Shown here piece after piece: positions 18,144 to 26,234 of a DNA stretch of 64,000 nt (position 1 is the stretch's first letter; every line of letters starts with the position of its first letter). The translations under genes were made by a program, and so were the position numbers. This stretch comes from Danxiaibacter flavus (GTDB lineage: Bacteria; Bacteroidota; Bacteroidia; Chitinophagales; Chitinophagaceae): the NCBI RefSeq assembly GCF_041060425.1, contig NZ_JAULBC010000002.1:1-64000 (forward strand). Direction: 5' to 3'. The notes beneath the pieces are model-generated. The model was not told the origin of the DNA. It saw only the letters and a list, made by a program, of their open reading frames with translations, and searched no databases.

Positions 18144-20066
18144 ATGAAATATCTGTTTGTATTCTTAGCAATATTGATTTCAACTACAAGTATTGCATCG
18201 TATACTGAACGTAACCTGCTGCAAAAAGAAGCCAGCGAACAGCAATTGAGATCATATATACTTCCAACGGATCAATGGGTAAAATACCCGGCATACAGCA
18301 ATCGCATCGGATGGGACAGCATAACCGGCAATCTGAAAAACAAGATCATTCAGGATGGCGAAGCGTATCTGAATTATGAATGGAAGGTGGTTAAGGCGAC
18401 GGACTATCTTGAATTTGAACGCAGTGGTAGCCGCGCGGTAATGGAAACACCCTTCAACGCCAACAACACTGCGCTCGGCCGGCTTGTGTACGCCGAGCTG
18501 GCTGAAGGAAAGGGACGCTTTATGGAACAGATCATCAACGGCGTCTGGCATGCCTGTGAAATGTCGTCCTGGGTTTTATCGGCACATCTTTCTGCTCAGA
18601 AAAGCAAACGGTCCCTGCCCGATTATCATGAAGAGATCATTGACCTTGGTTCGGGGCAACTCGGATCATTGTTGTCATGGACCTGGTATTTTTTGCATGA
18701 ACAAATGGACAAGACAGATACCATTATCGCATCAAAACTGCGCAAAAATATCAGGGAACGGATATTGATTCCATACATGGCACGCAGTGACTACTGGTGG
18801 CAGGCTTTGAATTATACACCGGGCACGCTCGTGAATAACTGGAATCCGTGGTGCAATTCGAATGTACTGATATGTTTTTTGCTACTCGAAGATAATGCTG
18901 ACGCTCGCTCAGCCGCAGTCTACAAAACAATGCAAAGTGTAGATAAATTCATTAATTACGTGAACGAAGACGGCGCCTGCGAAGAAGGTCCATCTTATTG
19001 GGGACATGCAGCGGGAAAACTGTATGATTACCTCCAGATCTTATATAATGCGACCGGCGGCAGACTCAATTTATTCAGCAAACCCATGATTAAAAACATG
19101 GGAGAATATATTGCCCATAGCTATGTTGGAAATGGCTGGGTCGTAAATTTCGCCGATGCTTCTGCAAAGGGCGGTGGTGATGCAGGCTTGATATTCAGAT
19201 ATGGTGAAGCTGTAAACAGCAATATGATGCAACGGTTTGCCGCTTATCTACAACAAACCAATACCCTTGAAACAGGTGTGGGCATTGATTTTTTCAGAAC
19301 CATCGAAAATTGGAGTTGCGCCGCAGGATTATCGAAAACCGACCCGGAATCGCCTTCTGATAAATACACGTGGTATCCGCAAACCCAATTCTGTTATATG
19401 AAGGATGAGCAGGGCTTTTTCCTGGCGGCAAAGGGAGGCTACAACAATGAGAGCCATAACCACAACGATGTGGGTACCTTTTCATTATACCTGAATACAA
19501 CACCAATGTTTGTTGACGCTGGCGTAGGTACATACACGCGCCAGACATTCAGCAACGAACGATACTCGATCTGGACGATGCAAAGCAATTATCACAATCT
19601 CCCCATGATCAACGGAAAACCTGAACAATTTGGCGCTGAATATCGTGCAAAAGATGTTCAATTTGATGAACGCCTTATGCGTTTCTCGATGGACATAAGT
19701 GGTGCGTACAACGCTGATGCTTCAGTAAAGAGCTGGAAACGGACCTATGATCTTTCCAACAATGCGCTCACCATTGAAGACGCGTTTACATTAGCCGAAG
19801 CCAAACAACCCAACCAGGAAAACTTCCTCACATGGGCAAAACCGGATATCACCACACCCGGTACGGTAGTACTGGAAAAAGACAGGCAAAAACTGCAAAT
19901 GATATACGATGCCGCATTGTTCACTCCCTCCATCGAAGAAATTCCTCAGACCGACCCGCGCCTCTCCAGCGTCTGGGGCGAGCATCTTTACCGGCTTACG
20001 CTGACGGCGAAGAAAATGCAGGTTAGTGGAAAGTACAAGTTCATTATAAGACGCGTAAGACAGTAA
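18144..20066 (+). CDS. Heparinase II/III-family polysaccharide lyase
   Basis: About 640 aa with a signal peptide (MKYLFVFLAILISTTSIAS). The ATG at 18144 fits this better than the ATG nine codons upstream. The N-terminal ~350 residues are alpha-helical, as in the toroid of these lyases (DYWWQALNYTPGTLVNNWNP; EEGPSYWGHAAGKLYDYL). The C-terminal beta region has the family's conserved core ESHNHNDVGTFSLYLN followed by FVDAGVGTYTRQTFSNERYS and NYHNLPMINGKPEQFG. The enzyme probably cleaves a uronic-acid-containing polymer (alginate-like or glycosaminoglycan-like) by beta-elimination. It is the only catalytic gene of the locus. Its last codons and stop (GTAAGACAGTAA) belong to a repeat array. Confidence 0.88.
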   Translation: MKYLFVFLAILISTTSIASYTERNLLQKEASEQQLRSYILPTDQWVKYPAYSNRIGWDSITGNLKNKIIQDGEAYLNYEWKVVKATDYLEFERSGSRAVMETPFNANNTALGRLVYAELAEGKGRFMEQIINGVWHACEMSSWVLSAHLSAQKSKRSLPDYHEEIIDLGSGQLGSLLSWTWYFLHEQMDKTDTIIASKLRKNIRERILIPYMARSDYWWQALNYTPGTLVNNWNPWCNSNVLICFLLLEDNADARSAAVYKTMQSVDKFINYVNEDGACEEGPSYWGHAAGKLYDYLQILYNATGGRLNLFSKPMIKNMGEYIAHSYVGNGWVVNFADASAKGGGDAGLIFRYGEAVNSNMMQRFAAYLQQTNTLETGVGIDFFRTIENWSCAAGLSKTDPESPSDKYTWYPQTQFCYMKDEQGFFLAAKGGYNNESHNHNDVGTFSLYLNTTPMFVDAGVGTYTRQTFSNERYSIWTMQSNYHNLPMINGKPEQFGAEYRAKDVQFDERLMRFSMDISGAYNADASVKSWKRTYDLSNNALTIEDAFTLAEAKQPNQENFLTWAKPDITTPGTVVLEKDRQKLQMIYDAALFTPSIEEIPQTDPRLSSVWGEHLYRLTLTAKKMQVSGKYKFIIRRVRQ

Positions 20067-20091
20067 GATAGTAAGACCGTAAGAGTGGCGC
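20048..20091 (+). repeat. GTAAGAC word array at the lyase stop codon
   Basis: At least four degenerate GTAAGAC/GTAAGAT units beginning inside the coding sequence. The lyase ends Val-Arg-Gln-stop, encoded by GTAAGACAGTAA. The array stops shortly before the terminator. Confidence 0.75.
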
Positions 20092-20132
20092 GACGATGTT
20101 ATTACACACTTTGGCTGATAAAATTCTATAAC

Positions 20133-20174
20133 AAAAAGAGGGGTAAAATGGCTATCATCTTACCCCTCTTTTTT
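20133..20174 (+). terminator. Terminator of the SusC-SusD-lyase operon
   Basis: Stem with arms AAAAAGAGGGGTAA and TTACCCCTCTTTTT around a 13-nt loop, ending in seven T. The A-run on the other side lets it also serve the convergent lgt gene. Confidence 0.8.
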
Positions 20175-20202
20175 ATTTCTGTTTTTCTTTACATCTTTCT
20201 TA

Positions 20203-20306
20203 TGGTCTTACCTGTCTTACCTGTCTTACCCGTCTTACATGTCTTACACGTCTTACACGTCTTACACGTCTTACTGTCTTACTGTCTTACTGTCTTACTG
20301 TCTTAC
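20203..20306 (-). repeat. GTAAGAC word array at the lgt stop codon
   Basis: About twelve degenerate units; on the plus strand they read CTTACCTGT, CTTACACGT and CTTACTGT, so the period is 8-9. It is an inverted counterpart of the array at 20048. The array includes the last three codons and stop of lgt, again GTAAGACAGTAA on the coding strand. Confidence 0.8.
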
Positions 20307-21578
20307 CGCTGTCTTCCTAAACTTCGGTGCGTAGTAATACAACACCACACCAGCAATAACAAGTAACGTTGAAATAATTTCCGCCTGCGTGGGATGGAAA
20401 CCGAAAATGCTGTAGCGGGAGTTTACGCGGATCTTTTCAATGAAGAACCTTTCAACACCATTCATGATGAGATAGATAGCGAAAAGTCTTCCGGGAATGC
20501 TGATCCTTTTTCTTATCGCCCATAGCGCCCAGAACAACAACAGGCATACGATAATTTCATACAGCGGCGTTGGAAATACCGGCAGGGGAAGATGATTACA
20601 ATATTCACCCCAGGTACAACCCGGAATAGGAATACCTTCACTATTCACGTTATGAGGGTATGTATAAGCTACAAACCAATCAGGTAAAAGGGAGGCTTTG
20701 AAACTAGCATGGTGAAGATTTTCTACCGGGCCATACTGTGAATAGAAGTTTGCATTTGCGGCAGCTATTTGCTTTACCTGTTCTACACTTGTTGCAGGCA
20801 ATATTTTTCCGTTTGGATCACTTATATAAGCGCTGTTAACAATTCCCCAGTCGCCATCACCCGCCACCTGGCATCCGACTCTTCCCGATCCGTATGCAGC
20901 CATTAATGATGGCGCAGCGGCATCACAGATATTAATAAAGGAAATTTTATGTTTTCTGAAATACCAGTATAATGCAAGTGTGGCGCAAATTAATCCGCCG
21001 TAAAAAGTAAGGCCACTTGGAGATAGTAAATTTCCTATCGGATCCTGGACGAATCTGTCCCAGTTTTCGAAGTTGTCAAACAGCTTGGCCCCAAAAAAAC
21101 CTGCGGCGGCAGCAATAATTACGACGTCACCTACCCTGTCGCTTGGCCATATTCTAACCGTTCTGGTTTCAGGCTGTTTCAGCTTAACCTTATTCTTCTC
21201 ATACCATTTCAATCCGGCGAAGAAAACACCGCACAAAATACCTGCGGGCCAACTTCCTTCTCTTGAAAAAATAAAAACCTGCGGGTTGTTCAATGCATTC
21301 TCAACCAAAAAGACACCCAATATCTTAAAACCCAATGTAAAGCCCAGTAAGAAGTTAAGTGCCAGCTCCTGCGTACTTGCAGGCTTACCAATGGTCACCT
21401 GTGTTTCCTCATATGTAAATATGCCCTGTGCCTGCTTTCTTCGCAACTCTTTAATAAAAAAGTACGCTGCAGCCAGGAATGACATAGCCACAAAAAAGCC
21501 AAACGAGTTTACAATTTTTAAAGGCGGCAGACTAATTCCAAACAGCTCTTTAAACAGGTAATATAAATTGGGATACAT
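20295..21578 (-). CDS. lgt: Prolipoprotein diacylglyceryl transferase
   Basis: Transfers diacylglycerol from phosphatidylglycerol to the lipobox cysteine of prelipoproteins, the first step of lipoprotein maturation in the inner membrane. 427 aa, longer than the ~290 aa of proteobacterial Lgt, with about seven membrane segments. The signature region reads GSGRVGCQVAGDGDWG; the usual GNF asparagine is replaced, a form I recall from other Bacteroidota. GLTFYGGLICA stands for the GLxFHGG motif, and PTPLYEI for the HPSQLYE motif. An insertion of about 75 residues precedes PTPLYE. The C-terminus ends Val-Arg-Gln inside a repeat array. Confidence 0.92.
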   Translation of the reverse strand: MYPNLYYLFKELFGISLPPLKIVNSFGFFVAMSFLAAAYFFIKELRRKQAQGIFTYEETQVTIGKPASTQELALNFLLGFTLGFKILGVFLVENALNNPQVFIFSREGSWPAGILCGVFFAGLKWYEKNKVKLKQPETRTVRIWPSDRVGDVVIIAAAAGFFGAKLFDNFENWDRFVQDPIGNLLSPSGLTFYGGLICATLALYWYFRKHKISFINICDAAAPSLMAAYGSGRVGCQVAGDGDWGIVNSAYISDPNGKILPATSVEQVKQIAAANANFYSQYGPVENLHHASFKASLLPDWFVAYTYPHNVNSEGIPIPGCTWGEYCNHLPLPVFPTPLYEIIVCLLLFWALWAIRKRISIPGRLFAIYLIMNGVERFFIEKIRVNSRYSIFGFHPTQAEIISTLLVIAGVVLYYYAPKFRKTAVRQ

Positions 21579-21612
21579 GTATGCTATTGATGTTGAGGTG
21601 CAATGATAGGGA

Positions 21613-21880
21613 AAAAAGCGTAAAGGATAAAGCTTAAAGCCTAAAGCTTAAAGCTTAAAACTTGTGTTGTCTTACTCATATGTAACGCGCAAATCGCCGC
21701 AATGACAAACTGGAAGAAGGAAGCTTAAAGCTCAAAGCATAAAGCTTAAAACTTAGATGCCTTACCCATTCATAATTGCGCAGATTGCCGCAATAACCAC
21801 GTAAAGAAAATATGTTAATTGGCAAATTTTGATTGCGCAGAGGCATCAGCTTTAAGCTTTAGGCTTTAAGCTCTCAGCTA
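21613..21880. repeat. AAGCTTAAAGCCTAAAGC arrays with a 91-bp duplication
   Basis: Array words AAAGCTTAAAGC and AAAGCCTAAAGC at 21625-21660 and 21718-21755, and in inverse orientation at 21848-21880. Each of the first two is followed by AAGCTTAAAACTT, then a related sequence ending GCCGCAAT, at a spacing of about 91 bp. The whole unit was therefore duplicated. No gene is visible in this 390-bp gap between lgt and the bacilliredoxin. Confidence 0.7.
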
Positions 21881-21884
21881 GTCC

Positions 21885-21918
21885 AAAAAAAGACACCTCC
21901 CCAGGAATGAGGAGGTGG
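21885..21918 (-). terminator. Terminator of the bacilliredoxin gene
   Basis: On the minus strand, arms CACCTCC and GGAGGTG around a 10-nt loop, followed by TCTTTTTTT. Confidence 0.8.
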
Positions 21919-21971
21919 TATTTACTAACCCATCCATTGAACAAAGCTGCTCGCATGGATATCTTTAGCTG

Positions 21972-22385
21972 CTAACAATATTCTTCGAAAGCAGCGATTA
22001 AATTTTTTGCTATTACCTGTGCAGGGCGTCCTTCAATCTGATGGCGCTCTACCATGTGTACCAGGCTTCCGTCTTTAAACAACGCAATTGCTGGCGAAGA
22101 CGGTGGGTAAGGTAATAAGTGTTCTCTTACTTTATTTACTGCGGCAATATCAAAACCCGCAAATACTGTTGTTAATTTATCAGGACGTTTAGCGCTGTTG
22201 TGAACCGCCATCACCACACCTGGTCTTGCAGCACCTGCAGCACATCCGCATACTGAATTGATCATAACCAAAGTAGTACCTTCTTTAGCAAGTGTATCAT
22301 CAACCTCAGTTGGAGTAAGTAACTCATCAAAGCCATTGTCTGTTAATTCAGCCTTCATCGGCATCACTATTTCTGCTGGATACAT
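21972..22385 (-). CDS. BrxA/BrxB-family bacilliredoxin
   Basis: 137-aa protein of the YphP/YqiW (DUF1094) family with a thioredoxin-like fold. The redox motif is CGC in MINSVCGCAAGAARPG, and the family landmarks FAGFDIAAVNKVREHL, SPAIALFKDGSLVHMVERHQ and IEGRPAQVIAKNL are all present. These proteins remove low-molecular-weight thiols from, or isomerise disulfides in, oxidised proteins. Which thiol this organism uses cannot be told from the window. It is a single gene with its own promoter and terminator. Confidence 0.94.
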   Translation of the reverse strand: MYPAEIVMPMKAELTDNGFDELLTPTEVDDTLAKEGTTLVMINSVCGCAAGAARPGVVMAVHNSAKRPDKLTTVFAGFDIAAVNKVREHLLPYPPSSPAIALFKDGSLVHMVERHQIEGRPAQVIAKNLIAAFEEYC

Positions 22386-22417
22386 TTTCTTCGTCCTCCG
22401 TTTTTCTGTTTAGAATA

Positions 22418-22425
22418 CAAAAATA
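22418..22425 (-). promoter_or_regulatory. -7 promoter element of the bacilliredoxin gene
   Basis: Minus strand TATTTTTG, a perfect TAnnTTTG, 32 bp before the ATG. The leader contains GGAGG about 9 nt before the start, one of the few Shine-Dalgarno-like sequences in the window. Confidence 0.5.
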
Positions 22426-22621
22426 GGAGAAAACTTTTAATGCTTAGCAGGTTAAAATAAAGACTTTTTGTCATCATTAATAGACAAAATAAGACATATT
22501 GTCATTTCAATTAATAAAAACTGACGAAAATACCCCTTTAGAACCTGATTTGGCCAATGGTATACATTTTGAAAATCCACTTACATCGATCTACGATTAA
22601 AAAATTTAAAAACAAATAACT

Positions 22622-23044
22622 ATGACACTCGTAAAACGTAACTACAGAACTTTTGACAACTTGTTTGATGAGTTATTCAACAACATTCCCGCTGCATGGG
22701 GCAAAGAAGCAGGTTGGAACGTTCCTCCGGTAAACATTCATGAAACAGAAGATGCGTACCATTTGGAACTGGTTGCTCCGGGTCTTGCAAAAGAAGATTT
22801 TAAGGTTAACCTTGAAAAAGGTTTATTAACCATCAGTTTTGAAAAGAAAAACGAAACTGAAAACAAAGAATACAAAACACATCGTCGTGAATTCTCGGCA
22901 ACAAGCTTTAAACGCAGCTTTACAGTTGATGATAAAGTAAACGCAGAAGGTATTCAGGCGAAATACGACAACGGTGTGCTGAAACTTTTCTTACCTAAGA
23001 AGGAAGAAGTAAAAGCATTGCCTAAAGAAATAACTATACAATAA
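22622..23044 (+). CDS. Hsp20/alpha-crystallin small heat-shock protein
   Basis: 140-aa ATP-independent holdase chaperone. The N-terminal arm (FDNLFDELFNNIPAAW) is followed by the alpha-crystallin domain from about residue 35 (PPVNIHETEDAYHLELVAPG, LAKEDFKVNLEKGLLTISFE) to the GVLKLFLPKKEE strand, with the C-terminal ITIQ tail standing in for the IxI motif. Length is typical. It is a monocistronic gene with a strong terminator; a heat-shock promoter was not identified. Confidence 0.95.
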   Translation: MTLVKRNYRTFDNLFDELFNNIPAAWGKEAGWNVPPVNIHETEDAYHLELVAPGLAKEDFKVNLEKGLLTISFEKKNETENKEYKTHRREFSATSFKRSFTVDDKVNAEGIQAKYDNGVLKLFLPKKEEVKALPKEITIQ

Positions 23045-23075
23045 TTTTCATAAGCAGTTGGTTTTGGTTTAGAGC

Positions 23076-23105
23076 GTCCCGCATATCAATGCGGGACTTT
23101 TTTTT
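23076..23105 (+). terminator. Terminator of the Hsp20 gene
   Basis: Perfect 9-bp stem GTCCCGCAT / ATGCGGGAC with a 4-nt loop followed by eight T. Confidence 0.88.
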
Positions 23106-23163
23106 ATAGTGATTATCATCTAGACAATTTAATTTGTATCATGCACTCAAAACACAATCATTT

Positions 23164-24048
23164 ATGTGTTACTCCATCAATAAAAAGCTGTTGAATTTTC
23201 TGGTCACCGGCATCACCTCATTACTTTTTTACACAGCATCATCCGCTCAAACGACAACATACTCATCTTTATTGTGGGAAGTAAGTGGCAACGGTTTGCA
23301 ACAACCCTCCTACTTATACGGCACATTCCACCTTGTATGCCCGGATGACCTTGTTATTTCCCCTGTGATCTCCGGAAAAATACAATCATCAAAAAAACTT
23401 TTTCTTGAAATGGATATGGATGATCCATCTGTCATGATAAAAGTTCAGCAGGGAATGATGCTGACGGATTCTTCATGGAAAGATCTTCTTTCTGAAAAAG
23501 AATACAACGCATTGGCCGACAGCTTTCAGAAGATCACACAAATGCCAATTGGAATGATGACGCGCATAAAGCCGTTCGCGTTAGTATCCATCATCACAAT
23601 GGGAATTATGAAATGCCCGATGGCGAGCTGGGACCTTGCACTTGCACAAAAAGCCAAGGACAACAACATCGAGATCAAAGGACTTGAATCTCCCGAACGC
23701 GAACTGGAAGCAATCAATATGATCAGCCTGAAGGATCAGACGGACATGCTTAAAGACATGCTGCTTAATGCAGATTCCTGCAAAAAGGCTATGGACAAAA
23801 TGATGGATATGTATAAGCGCAGGGATCTCAAAGGCTTGACTGAAGAAATTAAGAATGACAAAAGTTTTGGCATGCTGGAAGATGAACTGCTGGATAAACG
23901 AAATGCGGAATGGGCACCTGTTATTGAGAAACAAATAACTACCGAACCAACATTCTTTGCATTTGGAGCAGGACACCTGGTGGGCGATTCAGGCATTATA
24001 AGCCTGCTGAAGAAAAGGGGATATACCGTTAAGCCGGTGAAGTATTAG
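23164..24048 (+). CDS. TraB/GumN-family protein
   Basis: About 294 aa with an N-terminal hydrophobic export signal (LLNFLVTGITSLLFYTASSA). It has the TraB/GumN hallmarks: SYLYGTFHLVCPDD near the N-terminus, KGLESPERELEAIN in the middle, and the C-terminal FFAFGAGHLVGDSGIISLLK with RGYTVKPV. Proteins of this family are distant relatives of Tiki/EreA-type metalloproteases; the substrate is unknown. The ATG at 23164 is preferred to the TTG at 23134. The stop codon TAG is directly followed by a word array. Confidence 0.88.
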   Translation: MCYSINKKLLNFLVTGITSLLFYTASSAQTTTYSSLLWEVSGNGLQQPSYLYGTFHLVCPDDLVISPVISGKIQSSKKLFLEMDMDDPSVMIKVQQGMMLTDSSWKDLLSEKEYNALADSFQKITQMPIGMMTRIKPFALVSIITMGIMKCPMASWDLALAQKAKDNNIEIKGLESPERELEAINMISLKDQTDMLKDMLLNADSCKKAMDKMMDMYKRRDLKGLTEEIKNDKSFGMLEDELLDKRNAEWAPVIEKQITTEPTFFAFGAGHLVGDSGIISLLKKRGYTVKPVKY

Positions 24049-24371
24049 CTTACAGCCCAAAGCCTAAAGCCTAGAACTATTTCACGCGACGTTTTTTGTT
24101 TCACGCAAAGATCGCAAAGAAGCAACGACGCAAGGAAAAACAAGCTTAAAGCGCAAAGCCTAAAGCTTAGAACTATTTCACGCGACCTTTTTGTTTCTCG
24201 CGGCGAACGCAAAGAAGCGGCGACGCAACGGACTTCGTGCTTCTTTATGCTCTGCGTGACTTTATGGTTCAAGTCGCCGTGTTTCTTCGTGCCGTAAGTG
24301 GCTCCGTGGTTCAATCCCTCCGTGGTTCCTCCCTTTGTGCTTCTTTGCGCCTTAGCGCCTTTGTGGCGAAA
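24049..24371. repeat. Word arrays: AAAGCCTAAAGC and ACGCAAAGAAGC families
   Basis: Starting at the TraB stop codon, AAAGCCTAAAGCC is followed by TAGAACTATTTCACGCGAC. This composite recurs at 24143-24200, about 93 bp on. Between and after come words such as TTTCACGCAAAGATCGCAAA, GAAGCAACGACGCAAGG and their inverse (CCTTTGTGCTTCTTTGCGCC) up to the end of the DinB gene. No gene is present. Confidence 0.7.
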
Positions 24372-24812
24372 CTAGTAGGAAACAACCTGCCGCAAATGAT
24401 GTTCCATATGATGCACATAGTCATTGATCAGAAAATCAAGTGTAAACGTGTTATCACCCACCTGGCACTCCCTGCTTAAAGCTTCTTTGGGAATATGTTT
24501 GATGATCTGCACAAGATGTTTGTTGTACGCCTCCCAAAATCCGATCACATGAAGACTGTTCATTTGTTGATAGTGCGTAAAATCATTCCACTTGTCCTGA
24601 TCATAACGAATTAATGGCTTGTCTTCAAACTGCACACGCACAAAGCGCTGATGATTATTTGTAGCACTGTCGATAAGATGACCCACAATTTGCTTTTTAC
24701 TCCATTTTTCAGGATGGGGCTTCGAAGAAAACACTTCTTCATCTATTGCTTTCAACAAGGGCGGAATTACTGCGCACAGGTATTCAAGTCTTAAAATAGC
24801 AGTAGTTGTCAT
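24372..24812 (-). CDS. DinB-family metal-binding protein
   Basis: 146 aa, four-helix-bundle DinB/YfiT-like protein. The three expected metal-binding histidines are visible: His45 in IVGHLIDSATNNHQRF and two in the last helix VHHMEHHLRQV (about 135 and 139). The substrate is unknown; related proteins are thiol-dependent transferases or damage-inducible proteins of unknown activity. It is a single gene downstream of nothing obvious. Confidence 0.88.
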   Translation of the reverse strand: MTTTAILRLEYLCAVIPPLLKAIDEEVFSSKPHPEKWSKKQIVGHLIDSATNNHQRFVRVQFEDKPLIRYDQDKWNDFTHYQQMNSLHVIGFWEAYNKHLVQIIKHIPKEALSRECQVGDNTFTLDFLINDYVHHMEHHLRQVVSY

Positions 24813-24895
24813 TTTTGTAACTTCTATAATAGTTAAACAATTATATACATCCGGGACTGGAAACGGAATACTACATTTTTGCTAATATACGCCCT

Positions 24896-26053
24896 TCATA
24901 CATCTTTACGTATTCCGGATTGACGAAGAGCATTTTCCTTCTCCGCAATATTCTTCGCAATTTCCCTGGCATCTGACGATATCTCGTGAATTTGTCCCGT
25001 CGGAGCAATCCAATAACCACAGAAATACAAACCATCTTTTCCAAAATACTTCTGATGATCAACGGATAATTTCAGATCGTCAAACCGGCTCTTATCGACA
25101 TCTACAATGTCTGCGTAGTTAGGCTCATATCCAATGGCGCCAATAATAGCATTAACTGTTACGGCTTTACCATCCTTAAAAAAAACCTCATTTCCTTCTA
25201 CAAAATCAATCTCACTGCAAATTTTAATATGCCCTTCGCGGATATGTTTAATCGTTCCAATATCTAACACAGGTGCAGTACCATCTTTTTTTATCTGCTC
25301 AAATGGGCCGTATTTCATTTTCGTCAAACCAAATTTGCCAATATCGCCAAACAACAAACGCCTGATCGGAACAGTTAATGCATCTGCAACACGCGGTGGA
25401 AGATGACTCAGCAAATGGCTTATTTCAAGTATAGGAATTCCCAAAATATCACGGGACACGATATTCACAGGAGAGCGTACGGACATATAAGGCTTTGCGC
25501 CCTGCTCATACAAATCAATAGCGATCTCGCAAGCTGAATTACCAAAGCCAACAACCAGCACATTCTCTCCATTAAAGTCCTTACCCGTTTTATACGCAGC
25601 ACTATGCATGATCTTTCCGGGAAAAGTTTTGATGCCTTTAAAGTTTATGTCTCTTGGCTTGCTGAAAGCACCGGTAGCCATGATCACATACTTTGAAGAA
25701 AATGCTTCGTTGTCAGTTTCTGTGATCCATTGCCCGCCTTCCTTTCTAATCCGCCTGGCTTCAGTATTAAAAACAGGCTCAATACCAAAACTATCCCGGT
25801 AATCTTCCAGGTAATCAACAACCTCTTGCTTTGCAGGATAGCGGGGAACAGACTTGTCAAATTTTTTATGCGGCAGATTTGACAGGCGTTTATTGGTATG
25901 TAAATGAAGACGATTGTAATGGTTACGCCATGGAACTGCTATTTGAGGATATTTTTCTATAATGAGATAATCAATGCCGCGCATCTCTAAAGACGCTGCT
26001 GAAGCCAGACCAGAAATGCTTGCACCCACAACGAGCGTTGTTGTCTGTTTCAT
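24896..26053 (-). CDS. Flavin-containing monooxygenase-like NAD(P)/FAD oxidoreductase
   Basis: 385 aa. FAD-binding motif GASISG at residues 10-15 and a second nucleotide-binding motif VLVVGFGNSACEIAIDLYE at about 165-182. Between them lies YVIMATGAFSKPRDINFKGI, and near the C-terminus AIIGAIGYEPNYAD. The arrangement resembles YUCCA-type or CzcO-like monooxygenases. Such enzymes oxidise soft nucleophiles or 2-oxo acids; the substrate here is not deducible. It is a monocistronic gene. Confidence 0.88.
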   Translation of the reverse strand: MKQTTTLVVGASISGLASAASLEMRGIDYLIIEKYPQIAVPWRNHYNRLHLHTNKRLSNLPHKKFDKSVPRYPAKQEVVDYLEDYRDSFGIEPVFNTEARRIRKEGGQWITETDNEAFSSKYVIMATGAFSKPRDINFKGIKTFPGKIMHSAAYKTGKDFNGENVLVVGFGNSACEIAIDLYEQGAKPYMSVRSPVNIVSRDILGIPILEISHLLSHLPPRVADALTVPIRRLLFGDIGKFGLTKMKYGPFEQIKKDGTAPVLDIGTIKHIREGHIKICSEIDFVEGNEVFFKDGKAVTVNAIIGAIGYEPNYADIVDVDKSRFDDLKLSVDHQKYFGKDGLYFCGYWIAPTGQIHEISSDAREIAKNIAEKENALRQSGIRKDV

Positions 26054-26234
26054 AACAACATGAACTTATAACGGCGGCAACTTGACGAAGTGAAAATATT
26101 TAAGGAATGTCCACTTTAGTTACCTGAACTAAATTTAAAATTAAAAGCTCATTGTTGGTTTATTATAGAAATAAAGATTTTGCATTCAACGTTAAAAGAA
26201 TGGTTTAAAAATCCGGGCGTCAACTCTCGGTTCT

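Noticed and set aside
20203..20306. Possible CRISPR array
   Set aside because: Units of 8-9 bp with no spacers; no cas genes nearby. It is a simple degenerate repeat.
20085..20366. 93-codon plus-strand frame with LPVLPVLHVLHVL repeats
   Set aside because: It is a translation of the CTTAC word array and overlaps the lgt 3' end; no protein role is likely.
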